A stretch of 64,000 bases of DNA from contig NC_079271.1 of assembly GCF_947241705.1 (NCBI RefSeq), forward strand, positions 1 to 64,000. Direction: 5' to 3'. The translations under genes were made by a program, and so were the position numbers. Every line of letters starts with the position of its first letter. The stretch's first letter is position 1. The stretch comes from Saccharomyces mikatae IFO 1815. Lineage: Eukaryota > Ascomycota > Saccharomycetes > Saccharomycetales > Saccharomycetaceae. Below, piece after piece: positions 21,541 to 31,589 of the stretch. The notes under the pieces were generated by a model. That model did not search any database and had not been told where the DNA came from. It saw only the letters and a program-made list of their open reading frames with translations.

Positions 21541-23590
21541 AAAATGAAGATACCGGCGTTTGCTCAAGAGTTTGAAACTCTGAGAGAGTGGTAGCTGTGC
21601 TTTTCTATTTATTTCCGGATAAGTGAGCAGATACTATCAAAAGAGTGAACGTTAACTCTATCTTCAATAAGTTTGTATATTTTTATATGTCATGATCACG
21701 TAACGGTATTGTATTGTATATTGTTTAACAATTGCAGTTCAGAATAAACAGCTTGTGGTCCTACAAAAGGATACACCAAAATTTGGTAGGATGTTCATGT
21801 ACATGTTGCTGGGAATAAAAAACTTAAGATCCTGATTATGCTCCCTCCCTGTGAGACTTCTCTGCACGGGTATCCGGAACAAACAAAAGTTCTCCTTGAG
21901 AACTGTTGGCTGCAAAATGTTTCGTAAAATCCGTTCAATCTTCCATGTTTTAAAATACTGTTCATTTTCTATAGGCTCAACAAATAGTACCGATATCCTC
22001 CATTACTTCCGATAATCTTTGGTGTGGGGTTTAAGTTAACTATATTATTCCATGAATTCGTCCGATTCACAGGTATTTGCGAGGGATAAGATGCGTGATA
22101 CCGCACGAAATGCAATTAGCCCTAGACAACGCTAGAGATGTTTATGATGGTAAAAGACGACAAGTTTGATGATCGATATTCCACTTCACGCGGTTATTCT
22201 GAATTTCCTTAACATACTATAAATGAGGAGTGCTAAACATATTCCCTCATTCATCCTAATTTTTATATTGTAAGAGATGGCCATTTAGTTGAAAATGAAA
22301 AGTAGTACTTAGATGGCTGTTTTTTTTTGCACCCCAAGAACAGACCCAATGATCAATGAACAGTAACGGTTCTTCAGCTCTATCGCTCAAGTTTTAAAGA
22401 TTCCAATAGCAATCATTAAAGTAAATATAAAGATAAAGATATTGTCGCTAGATTGACACACCTGAAAGGCCTCTCCATAGAGATACATGGTGTTCAGAGT
22501 ATTTGATTATGAAGCATTTGAATTCAAGTGACATATCAACTGAAGACAGCTCCCAGCTGGGCGACAGAACACGAAATTGATAATCAATGTTAACTAAGTG
22601 TATGGAAAAGGCCAGGATAGTTCAATGAAAAATAAAAAGAAAAATGAATGCTTAGTAACTATCACCGAAAGCGATCCTTGAAAATGGAATATACCTTCAT
22701 ATCATTGTTAACACGATTTATGAACACTTAAGTGTTGTGGCAAGATGTATGATCACCACACAAAAAGGGCATAGGAAAAATTGTAGTTGGGCACTGAGAA
22801 ACAACAGGTGTGTCCCTACTGAGATTGAAGATATCAATCGATTTTTTGCCGTAAGAGTCTTTAGCGAGCATTAACAATATGCGGTAGTCTAAACTGTGAA
22901 CTGGATGCTATAACCACATGTCAGAGTATTTTTGGGTTTCCTTCTCATCCATGAGGTTTTAATAGAAGAGGGGAACGGAGTATTATTTTTTAATTCAGTT
23001 TCTTTTTGATTTTATATCCAAATGACTCGTTATTATTAATTTATAGTTTGGTATTCTTCGTGAAAATAATCAGGCTCGTCATGGAATATCCTCTCCCAAG
23101 GCTTTTGGCAAGCAAAGTGAATACCTTAGAAAACTTCCCTTATTTTCCCTAGTACCCATCATATTCGCGTTGATGATAGCATAAATACTGATAGTATTCC
23201 TATTTGCTCCATCTTTCTGTATCGAAGTAAGTTTCAACAGCTCGTGTCTTTGAAAGGCAATACCAGTTAATGAAATGATAAGGATGACTAAGAACTCGTG
23301 CCATTCAAGAGATCCAAACCGAGAATGCAAAGCACGGTGAGCTCGACCATGATTTTTGAGAAGCTAGATGGTAGCTACGCACTAAGCAAATACGATTAAC
23401 AAAAAGCTTTCGATAAAGACTTACTCAAGGTCTTGCAAGTAAAGGGGATGAGCCTACACTACATTTGAAATTTCTTTACTCTCTGGAACCTACTGGAATA
23501 TTGCCTTATAATACTCGTGAATGCGCGATTTGTTTATAAGAAAGAGCTGTCTCATTCTCGCAAAGTGTGGTTGAATTGGTAAGAAAACCA
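21541..23590. other. Gene-free 2-kb spacer between cassettes
   Basis: No gene, RNA or named repeat is recognised. A T9 run lies near 22321. At 23079-23110 the complement reads AAGCCTTGGGAG (Lys-Pro-Trp-Glu), as in the conserved maltase C-terminus KPWEGR, and might be the far end of the decayed maltase next door. I could not align the sequence between them, so this remains a hint. Confidence 0.4.
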
Positions 23591-23599
23591 TACGATACG

Positions 23600-24180
23600 C
23601 CTCCAATTTGGAGTACACTCTAGTTACGTAAATTTAAACCCACCGACATTGCAACATAACTAATACCTTACTGAAAATCCGTAGAATGACCTTACGGCAC
23701 TCTTCATTCTCCCAATTGAAATCAGGCTAACCAGGAGCAAGAAACATGAATGGAGAACTTACCTGTTTTCTCATAATGTGTCCAGGCTTATCCACCAAAA
23801 AAAACCCTCCAGTTGTTTTGGAGAATTGGATTACCCTTTCATCGTACCCTTAGGAGATCTTTAGAAGCACTAGTCACGCTTTGGGTTGGTATTTGAAGAA
23901 ATGTTTTATTAGACTCACCAATTAACGATCGCCTTAATGCCTCTTTCATGAGATTGTCCATAATACGGAAGTATTTCTCGTTCATACCGTAACGAGGCTA
24001 AACCTTGGCATGGTTTGTGATATCATAAACCATATTCTCCTGAGGACACTCACAGAGTGAAGAAACAGACATCGCATCGGCGCTTAGCTCTTCAATTTAG
24101 TCGCATTTAAGCTATTTTACTATTATCACCGAAGTCTTTGAAGTTGAGGCAGCAAATTTTGTAGACGGTGTCCTCTTTTC
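23600..24180 (-). pseudogene. Decayed maltase relic of the inner cassette
   Basis: Read against the live maltase at 11774-13528, this spacer aligns along its length on the same strand. Examples are TCTCCCAATTGAAATCAGG (23708-23726; live TTTCCCAATTCAAATCAGC), CTCCAGTTGTTTTGGAGAAT near 23807-23826 and TCACGCTTTGGGTTGGT (23873-23890; live TCACGCTTTGGATTGGT). Others are CATACCGTAACGAGGCTAAACC near 23983 and GTCTTTGAAGTTGAGGC near 24132. It covers roughly residues 10 to 230 of a 584-residue maltase. Base identity is low, with many small insertions and deletions, and no open frame remains. It lies upstream of and divergent from the AGT1-type permease, exactly where MAL12 lies relative to MAL11 in S. 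cerevisiae. This is an old dead gene, not a recent knockout. Confidence 0.82.
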
Positions 24181-25535
24181 ATTACGATATTCACGAATAA
24201 TTACCATAAATTCTTCACTCTTGTTGCTACTTTCCCTTCTGTTATCACTTTTTTCCTAATTGCCCTTAAACAAAGAGCAAGATCCTATATTCGAAAGAAT
24301 GTCAAAATTCATTTCTCAATATATTATATTTACAGGAATCCAGAGTTGGAGACTACGAGTTCTAATTTATTATACGAAGATGATTGTACCATCAGCGGTG
24401 ACTGCGCTCATACATTTATGAATTCGTCTAGCTCTAATAATATCGGCTTGGTATAATGTAACATAATATAAGCACAACACCAAAGTATACCCGATTTCCT
24501 TATATTGTCCAGTATTATCCCGAAAAATGCTCCGAATTGAAGGAAATAGAAAAAAAAGCTTATTTCCCCATATTTCCCCGTATTTCCCCGTATTTGCCAT
24601 ACTTCCTGTGTACGAGTTTACTGCAATGCAAGAAATGAATGTGCGGCAGAATGCACAACCACGAGTACCCCGTGGAAAGTCGCATCATGTACCTGAGTTC
24701 CAGGTACACATCATACTGCTCACTAGACAATAATGTAAGAAAGCGGTAGATCCTTGTGTATTACCTTCTGCTGACCAGCTAACTTTTTTACCGAAAATAA
24801 TTCCAGATGCTACGTATATCCTCTGTAAGGATTGCGTTTCTGGGGAGCTCCGCTGCATAATGTATGGATAGAAAATAAAATCAACAAAGAATATGGAATA
24901 GAAGAAATGCGATACCTCCACTCCAAACACCCCAACAGTACTAGAGGAAGCAGGAATACTTGAGGGTTATATGATAAAAAAACTATTTTTATCTGTTATG
25001 TGATTACTACGGCCTAAGTATGACGCGTAATCCCGCACTCGGATTGGTGAAACGACGATAAAGAACGAGAAATTTCCTGCACATACTATCGAATTATTCA
25101 ACTTTTGAATGCTCGTATTTGACCCACGACGTTTCTTTTATTTTGCATGCCCTTTTCTCACAAGGAACAAGGTTTTTTTCTTTGTCTGCTAATTTGGTTT
25201 ACACTCGGGTCAACCAAAGAAGAACCTGCACAATTATCGTGAAAGGAGTTTTACGGTTTTAATTTCCGCTTCCATAAAGACTACTGGATCTATCACGTAA
25301 TACTCCGTTGATTTTTACCAAGAAATGACAACTTAGCATAATTAAAGGACATATCGTGACGTACATTGAACTGGGATAGACTTAATTCCAGCAAACCTAA
25401 TGAAAGATCAGGAATATCAAGTGTCATACTTTCTATATAAATAGTTTGGTATTATTTATTTTTGAAAATTCCCCTGGAGTTTTTTTCCTATACCACCTCA
25501 TATAAGAGTATCGAACCATCACGGAATAATATAAT
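24181..25535. promoter_or_regulatory. Upstream region of the AGT1-type permease
   Basis: No gene. At 24561-24600 four contiguous 10-bp units read TATTTCCCCA, TATTTCCCCG, TATTTCCCCG and TATTTGCCAT. They lie about 0.94 kb upstream of the permease ATG. The CCCC cores are near-matches to reverse Mig1 sites (CCCCRS), but the next bases do not fit exactly. Short frames at 24370-24930 are not supported. Confidence 0.5.
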
Positions 25536-27389
25536 ATGAAGAACTTCATATCACTGGTGAACAAGAAAAAGGGTACCCTGGATGATAGGAATAGTAGCGT
25601 TCCGGAATCTTCCAGTGGTATAATACACCAACGTGGAGCTTTAAACACTGAGGATTTTGAAGAAGGAAAGAAAGATGGTGCATTCGAATTGGGTCACCTC
25701 GAATTCACCACCAATTCAGCCCAATTGGGTGATTCAGACGATGATAATGATAATGCAATTAAGATAGCGAATGCTGCCACTGATGAAGCCAATGAGGCTA
25801 ATAGTGAAGAAAAAAGCATGACCTTAAGGCAAGCTTTGAGAAAATATCCAAAGGCAGCCCTATGGTCCATCTTGGTGTCTACTACCTTAGTCATGGAAGG
25901 TTATGATACTGCGCTTTTGAGTGCACTTTATGCATTACCGGTTTTCCAGAGGAAATTCGGTACTATGAATGCGGAAGGCTCCTACGAAATTACCTCGCAG
26001 TGGCAAATTGGTTTGAACATGTGTGTCCTTTGTGGTGAAATGATTGGTTTACAGATGACCACTTACATGGTCGAGTTCATGGGTAATCGTTACACAATGA
26101 TTACGGCGCTCGGCTTGTTGACTGCTTATATTTTTATCCTTTACTACTGCAAAAGTTTGGCCATGATCGCTGTAGGGCAAATTCTGTCTGCTATGCCATG
26201 GGGTTGCTTCCAGAGTCTGGCTGTTACCTATGCTTCGGAGGTTTGCCCCCTAGCGCTGAGATATTACATGACCAGTTACTCCAATATTTGTTGGTTGTTT
26301 GGTCAAATTTTCGCTTCTGGTATCATGAAAAACTCCCAGGAGAATTTGGGAGACTCCGATTTAGGCTACAAGTTGCCATTTGCCTTACAATGGATCTGGC
26401 CTGCACCTTTGATTATTGGTATCTTCTTTGCTCCTGAGTCGCCTTGGTGGCTGGTGAGAAAGAATAAGATTGCGGAGGCCAAAAAGTCCTTGAATAGAAT
26501 CCTGAGCGGCACTGCTGCCGAGAGGGAGATTCAAGTGGATATCACTTTAAAGCAAATTGAGATGACCATTGAGAAGGAGAGACTTCTGGCATCTAAATCA
26601 GGGTCGTTCTTCAACTGTTTCAAAGGCGTTGATGGAAGAAGAACAAGGCTTGCGTGTTTGACTTGGGTTGCTCAAAACAGTAGTGGTGCCGTTTTACTAG
26701 GTTACTCGACGTATTTCTTTGAAAGGGCAGGGATGGCCACTGACAAGGCGTTTACTTTCTCGCTTATCCAGTACTGTCTAGGTTTAGCAGGCACTCTTTG
26801 TTCCTGGGTGATATCTGGCCGTGTTGGTAGATGGAGTATCCTGGCTTATGGTCTTGCATTTCAAATGGTGTGTCTATTCATCATTGGTGGAATGGGGTTT
26901 GCATCCGGAAGCAATGCCAGTAATGGTGCTGGTGGTCTACTGCTGGCTTTATCGTTCTTTTACAACGCTGGTATCGGAGCTGTCGTTTACTGTATTGTGG
27001 CTGAAATTCCGTCTGCAGAATTAAGGACCAAAACTATTGTAATGGCTCGTATTTGCTATAATTTGATGGCCGTCATCAATGCCATTTTAACGCCATATAT
27101 GCTGAACGTGAGTGACTGGAACTGGGGTGCTAAAACCGGCCTATACTGGGGTGGTTTCACTGCAGTCACTTTGGCTTGGGTTATCATTGATTTGCCTGAG
27201 ACAACTGGTAGAACATTTAGCGAAATTAATGAGCTTTTCAATCAAGGTGTCCCTGCTAGAAAATTTGCATCTACTGTAGTTGATCCTTTCGGGAAGGGAC
27301 AGCGTCAAAATGATTCGCAAGTGGATAACGTCATTGACCAGTCCTCAAGCGCAATGCAGCAAGAGCTAAATGAAGCTAACGAATTTTAG
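25536..27389 (+). CDS. MAL11: Broad-specificity alpha-glucoside permease (AGT1/MAL11)
   Basis: A 617-residue MFS sugar porter matching Agt1/Mal11 (616 residues) rather than Mal31. Matching stretches include NTEDFEEGKKDGAFELGHLE, AQLGDSDDDNDN, EGYDTALLSALYALPVFQRK, the linker SKSGSFFNCFKGVDGRRTR and the tail FASTVVDPFGKG. Agt1 carries maltose, maltotriose, trehalose, turanose, alpha-methylglucoside and sucrose with protons. All twelve membrane segments and the PESPWWLVRK and DLPETTGRTF signatures are intact. In S. cerevisiae this gene sits between MAL13 and a divergent MAL12; here the divergent partner is the decayed maltase at 23600-24180. It is convergent with the MAL13-type activator downstream. 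AGT1 orthologues are patchy in the genus, so an intact copy beside a MAL31-type gene is notable. Confidence 0.95.
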   Translation: MKNFISLVNKKKGTLDDRNSSVPESSSGIIHQRGALNTEDFEEGKKDGAFELGHLEFTTNSAQLGDSDDDNDNAIKIANAATDEANEANSEEKSMTLRQALRKYPKAALWSILVSTTLVMEGYDTALLSALYALPVFQRKFGTMNAEGSYEITSQWQIGLNMCVLCGEMIGLQMTTYMVEFMGNRYTMITALGLLTAYIFILYYCKSLAMIAVGQILSAMPWGCFQSLAVTYASEVCPLALRYYMTSYSNICWLFGQIFASGIMKNSQENLGDSDLGYKLPFALQWIWPAPLIIGIFFAPESPWWLVRKNKIAEAKKSLNRILSGTAAEREIQVDITLKQIEMTIEKERLLASKSGSFFNCFKGVDGRRTRLACLTWVAQNSSGAVLLGYSTYFFERAGMATDKAFTFSLIQYCLGLAGTLCSWVISGRVGRWSILAYGLAFQMVCLFIIGGMGFASGSNASNGAGGLLLALSFFYNAGIGAVVYCIVAEIPSAELRTKTIVMARICYNLMAVINAILTPYMLNVSDWNWGAKTGLYWGGFTAVTLAWVIIDLPETTGRTFSEINELFNQGVPARKFASTVVDPFGKGQRQNDSQVDNVIDQSSSAMQQELNEANEF

Positions 27390-28897
27390 ATAAAGTTCTT
27401 TCGGATGATTGAATAATCCAAAAGCCGGTAGAAAGCTCTAAATGTGTTTGTAGTTGATTTTTTGTGTAATATTCATAATTACCTTTTTAAGCAATATATT
27501 GATGATAGTTACGTTGATTCGACCCAAGTAGTGATGAAAAGAGAAGTTTTTTCTTAAGCATCTGGTGCGTAGATATGAATTCGAACAGCGTAACACACCA
27601 GTAATTGTTTTAGTTTATTCCATTTTTCTTGTATTCATGGAGCTTCAGAAAAGATAGGAAAAAGTTGACAAAAAAGTTGAAATTTGTTATTATGTTTAAT
27701 ATGAAGTTTATTTAAGCGTTTATTGGGTGTGCTTATGTCGTTATAAAATTCAAAGTTTTTGCCTTTTCATCATATAAGAAACATTTTGATCGAACTCTAA
27801 ATTCTCTGAACATAAAAATGTCCTCTATGCCAGTTTTATAATGAAAATCTAAATCAGTATGTTGCAGTCCCTTAACAAACTAAACAAGGCGGCTGGCGAC
27901 GACACCTAGAAGGAGAATTGAAAAGGCTGCACTTATTTCACACTAATAAAATCTTCCGCGTTTTAAAATTAAACAGAAATTCTTGGCTTGAATTATCTTC
28001 TCACCTCGAAGTTCATACAGGTTAATTAGAAGCGATAGCAACACAAGTCCAAATGAAAACTTCTGAAAAATATTCCCACTACTGTTCCAGGCAGTCAACT
28101 TCTCACTAATTGATGGGCCGATAATCCTAATCTAGGAGTGAATGAGTCGTTAGTCGTAGTAGAGCAAAGAGGATTGAAGTGTACTAGCCATTTTAATAAA
28201 TATTCTCATTAAGAGAAATATTTACATTGTTGTAAAATACATCAATTTTTCTTCCCGCTTTTTCCACTAAATCAAAAGCCACGCGTTTTCTGTCAAATAA
28301 TAACTGCTTTTAATGTATTATTTTGTTTCAAATATGGATATAATAATTCTCAAACATTGAAAAGAAAAATTCAAGACAATAGTATACTTGTATCTCAATC
28401 ATAATACTAAGCAATTTTGTGGTAGTAAATCACTGCACGTGTCGTATATAAAATTTTGTTAACTATAATAATCGAATCATACGAAAGGGAAAGATGAGAA
28501 TGAACGGCATTGCCTGAGATTCCTATATGCCGCCTATCTCTTTCATGCTAAACTTGTCTCTCATCAATACATAACCATCTTAGTAACTTCCCCAGTGAAT
28601 ATGCCGATTAGTTTCTAAAATCTGTTTAATACAGAAAAATTTGGGAGAGATGCTAAAGTTGACGTACCAAGTAATATTAACATTGTTTATAACTCCCAAA
28701 GAGCGAGGTATAACGGGTAAAGACTATTTTATAGTTGTAAACCAGGCTCCAAAAGCCTAATCAAGCACTTTTTTCTTGAAGAAGAATCTCAAGTAGCAGT
28801 GGTTAATTACCCCCGCATTGAAGACACGCAATTTCGTGCCATAAATTTTTATCATCCTCTCAGCACAAATGAGGTTGAGCAGAAAATGAAAAATCAA
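27390..28897. other. Convergent 3' spacer, permease and activator
   Basis: 1.5 kb, AT-rich, with no gene, RNA or repeat recognised. Confidence 0.5.
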
Positions 28898-30319
28898 TCA
28901 AGGGATTATGTTTTCATCATCCTTTGAATCGTCATTTAATTGCAAAGGTTTAGAAATGGGTAAAGTAATGAGGGCACTTTGACATTTTGTTGAAAACCTC
29001 TTTATCATTTCATTGTTATAGTGATTTAAGGAAAAAGCAAATTTGGATATATCATACAAAACATTCCAAGCCTCCAATTTCATGTTATGGTCATATTGGC
29101 CTACAATGTCCACCAAAGCAGTGGCTATTTCAAGCGTTTTGATCGGTATCCCAGGACCGTGAACATCATATAAATTTTCTGGGGTTAAGTACGTGTCTAT
29201 CAACATATCACGGGCGATTTCTACTGGTATGCGCCCATTGTTAACATTTGAAGAAAACTTTGTACCCCTCATTAAATACACGAGTTTCCATGCTAGTATC
29301 CTAATCCAATGTCTAGAAAACGAAATATCTATGTAACCATTAGACCACGGTTCTATTTCTGAGGGTGTTGTATGAAGTTCTTTCCATATTTTCTTCAGGG
29401 ACTCTTCGGTGCAGGAAGTGTTGGCAGAGTTAGCAGCCAAAGCATCAAAGAAACATTTCCCTGGTATGGTAAATATCCTAATCATTTCTAGAAAGCTATC
29501 CAGGGAAAGCTGGGGGTCGGAAACAAACTCGAGTTGCGGCGGCGATATAGTTGCATCCAGACTTGTCGCACAATGAAGGTATATGGCGTAGTATCTCTCT
29601 GTCATGAGAAGCAAATAATACAACTTCCGTCTAAGCTGCTGTTCTTCAAATGGAAGAGCCACATAGGCTTCTTCTCTATGTAAGCCAGCAACTGTTACTA
29701 GACTAACTGCTTCACAACAAAGTCGGTATGAAGTTCTCGTATTGGATATTTGCGCAAAACTACGATGCAAACAGTAATATGTCATAATGTTGAATATATT
29801 GCTATTATCCAAATCGTCAAATTGTTGGCACGATGAAATGCAAAGGCTGGATAACTGTCTCCCAGTGAAAGAAGTACCGTCTTCAAGCTTTATCTCAGTT
29901 TGCAAATCACTGAGGGTGGCAGCCGACAAAGCTATCAGAAACCAATATACGTAGTTGTCTTCGTATTTCTCTTCTAGAAGTTTGTGAAGATCATCATAGG
30001 AAAGTAGAGGCCAGATCACGTATAGACTATCGTGATAAAGCCGCAAGCACTGCTCGATCAGCTTCCGGGGAACTTTCTCACGCATCGCCGGACCCGTCGT
30101 GATGACATTAGTCATGCTGACCATCTGTACTTCTGCTATTTTTTTCAAGCTCCTTAACCTAATAGATTTTGGGCCCCTCTTTTTAGACGGTTGCAGATAA
30201 GTGCAACTCAAATTGTTCTGCAGACAGCTGCTACACGGCCTTTTACTGTCGCATTTCACTCGACGGACACGACAACAGTCGCATGCCTGTTTGACACATG
30301 TTTGCCTATTCAAAGTCAT
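28898..30319 (-). CDS. MAL13: MAL activator, Zn2Cys6 regulator (MAL13)
   Basis: The start is set at the ATG at 30319, giving 473 residues, the same as S. cerevisiae Mal13; the frame opens two codons earlier with TTG. The N-terminus MTLNRQTCVKQACDCC and the zinc cluster CDCCRVRRVKCDSKRPCSSC are intact. They are followed by KKRGPKSIRLRSLKKIAE, the conserved middle region, and the MAL13/MAL63-type ending LPISKPLQLNDDSKDDENIIP. It binds UAS-MAL and activates the permease, maltase and isomaltase genes when maltose is present. It is divergent from the inner isomaltase and convergent with AGT1, as in S. cerevisiae MAL1. The two activators of the window could in principle cross-regulate both cassettes, or have split targets. 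Confidence 0.95.
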   Translation of the reverse strand: MTLNRQTCVKQACDCCRVRRVKCDSKRPCSSCLQNNLSCTYLQPSKKRGPKSIRLRSLKKIAEVQMVSMTNVITTGPAMREKVPRKLIEQCLRLYHDSLYVIWPLLSYDDLHKLLEEKYEDNYVYWFLIALSAATLSDLQTEIKLEDGTSFTGRQLSSLCISSCQQFDDLDNSNIFNIMTYYCLHRSFAQISNTRTSYRLCCEAVSLVTVAGLHREEAYVALPFEEQQLRRKLYYLLLMTERYYAIYLHCATSLDATISPPQLEFVSDPQLSLDSFLEMIRIFTIPGKCFFDALAANSANTSCTEESLKKIWKELHTTPSEIEPWSNGYIDISFSRHWIRILAWKLVYLMRGTKFSSNVNNGRIPVEIARDMLIDTYLTPENLYDVHGPGIPIKTLEIATALVDIVGQYDHNMKLEAWNVLYDISKFAFSLNHYNNEMIKRFSTKCQSALITLPISKPLQLNDDSKDDENIIP

Positions 30320-31589
30320 ATTCAAAGCAAAATATTGTTTGGCTCGATTTTCTCTTTCTCATTTACTGTACTGTATCTCTAGAATATGATTTCATGTAGG
30401 CGTATATATGTTATAAAAGAATATACCGGGATAAATAGTAATGCCCGGGGATGAAGAAAATGCATTATGGTATGTATGGCGTGGTACTGCAGGGGATTAT
30501 GTGTCACCCGGACTTTATATGGCATTGCAGACCAAGTCCACCATTTCCCACTATCCGAGCCTCTCATTTCGTTGCGATTATGCCCATTTAACGGGTTGTT
30601 CAAGATCCCCTTTGAATGTAGATATATGTATAAGATATCCTCGAGGAACTTCTAACCGCATTTTTCTTGTTCTTGGTCAGACATACATTTCCAAGCTCAC
30701 GATCATCTTGATCCTTAAAAAACCGAATTTGGTACTTCTGAATATGCTTTCAGGGACATCCAAAAATGACACTGATAATGTCGCGCACGCTCTTCAATAC
30801 TACCAAGAACATTTTTCAGTACTTAGCTCCGCTAGTATTTCGACGACCACAATAGAAGAAAGTAAAATTCGATGTTTGAAAACCCTCCACTACCAGCTCG
30901 TAAGACGTGAGACATGAGATCCTTGCTTTTTTCGTGCGTGACTACGTTATTCTGTAGACAGCTTCGCTGCCTTTAATTTTACGTCATCGAAGCTGTTGTT
31001 CTCCCCACAGGTATGAACTTCTAGTGGAATATGCATTCAGACCTAACCAAGCTAGCCATCGCGTAATGTCGGAGTAATTGTCGCAAGAATCTATATGCTG
31101 TGGAACACAGTGAGGTACATGCTGGCACTAAGAAAAAAATCAGTTAAGCAATACGTAAGAGTGTGGTGGGGAGAATATCTCGGAAAATAAAGTTGTTAAC
31201 CCCGCGGTTTGGACGAGCATTAAAAGCCCGCAGCATGAATTTCAGGGAACATTGCCTGAAAATAAAGTTAGCAGTGTATTCTCACTGTACGATATCAAAT
31301 CTCACGAAGAAGGCAGCCATATTATAGAGCTACGTGCCTACGTTTTACTATATACTTATAATCGTTGAAATATTCGGATAAACAATGTGCCTTACTTTTA
31401 TTGTTATGGTCATACCACAACTTCCTCCAGAATGAGAGAGAAGGTCTCTATGAAATAGAAAGGTATTTAAGTGTTATGGCAATTGATGGAACGTCGAATT
31501 CTAGGTGGAACTGTTTTCACAAAACTTTCAGCACTAGCTTTGATCAAGCAACATACGGACAAATATTTATAAGTTAAAAACTTTTCTTA
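30320..31589. promoter_or_regulatory. Divergent promoter region of MAL13 and inner isomaltase
   Basis: Gene-free apart from a 158-codon anonymous frame at 30441-30917 that I do not support. TACGTAAG at 31152-31159 and GAATATCTCGGA at 31173-31184 are shared with the outer isomaltase promoter, about 406 bp before the ATG here and 436 bp there. A loose Mal-activator motif (AGC-N9-AGG) is at 31232-31246. Confidence 0.5.

Noticed and set aside
24370-24930. Three short frames upstream of AGT1
   Set aside because: They overlap on both strands, have no features, and one covers the TATTTCCCCG repeat.
30630-30655. Delta-like TCCTCGAGGAACTTCTAA stretch
   Set aside because: Only this short match to a delta LTR; no LTR termini or other delta blocks around it.
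30441-30917. 158-codon ATG frame between MAL13 and the isomaltase
   Set aside because: The longest anonymous frame of the spacers, but no domain, signal or recognisable relative was seen and it sits in a divergent promoter. Conservation in a sister species would reopen it.
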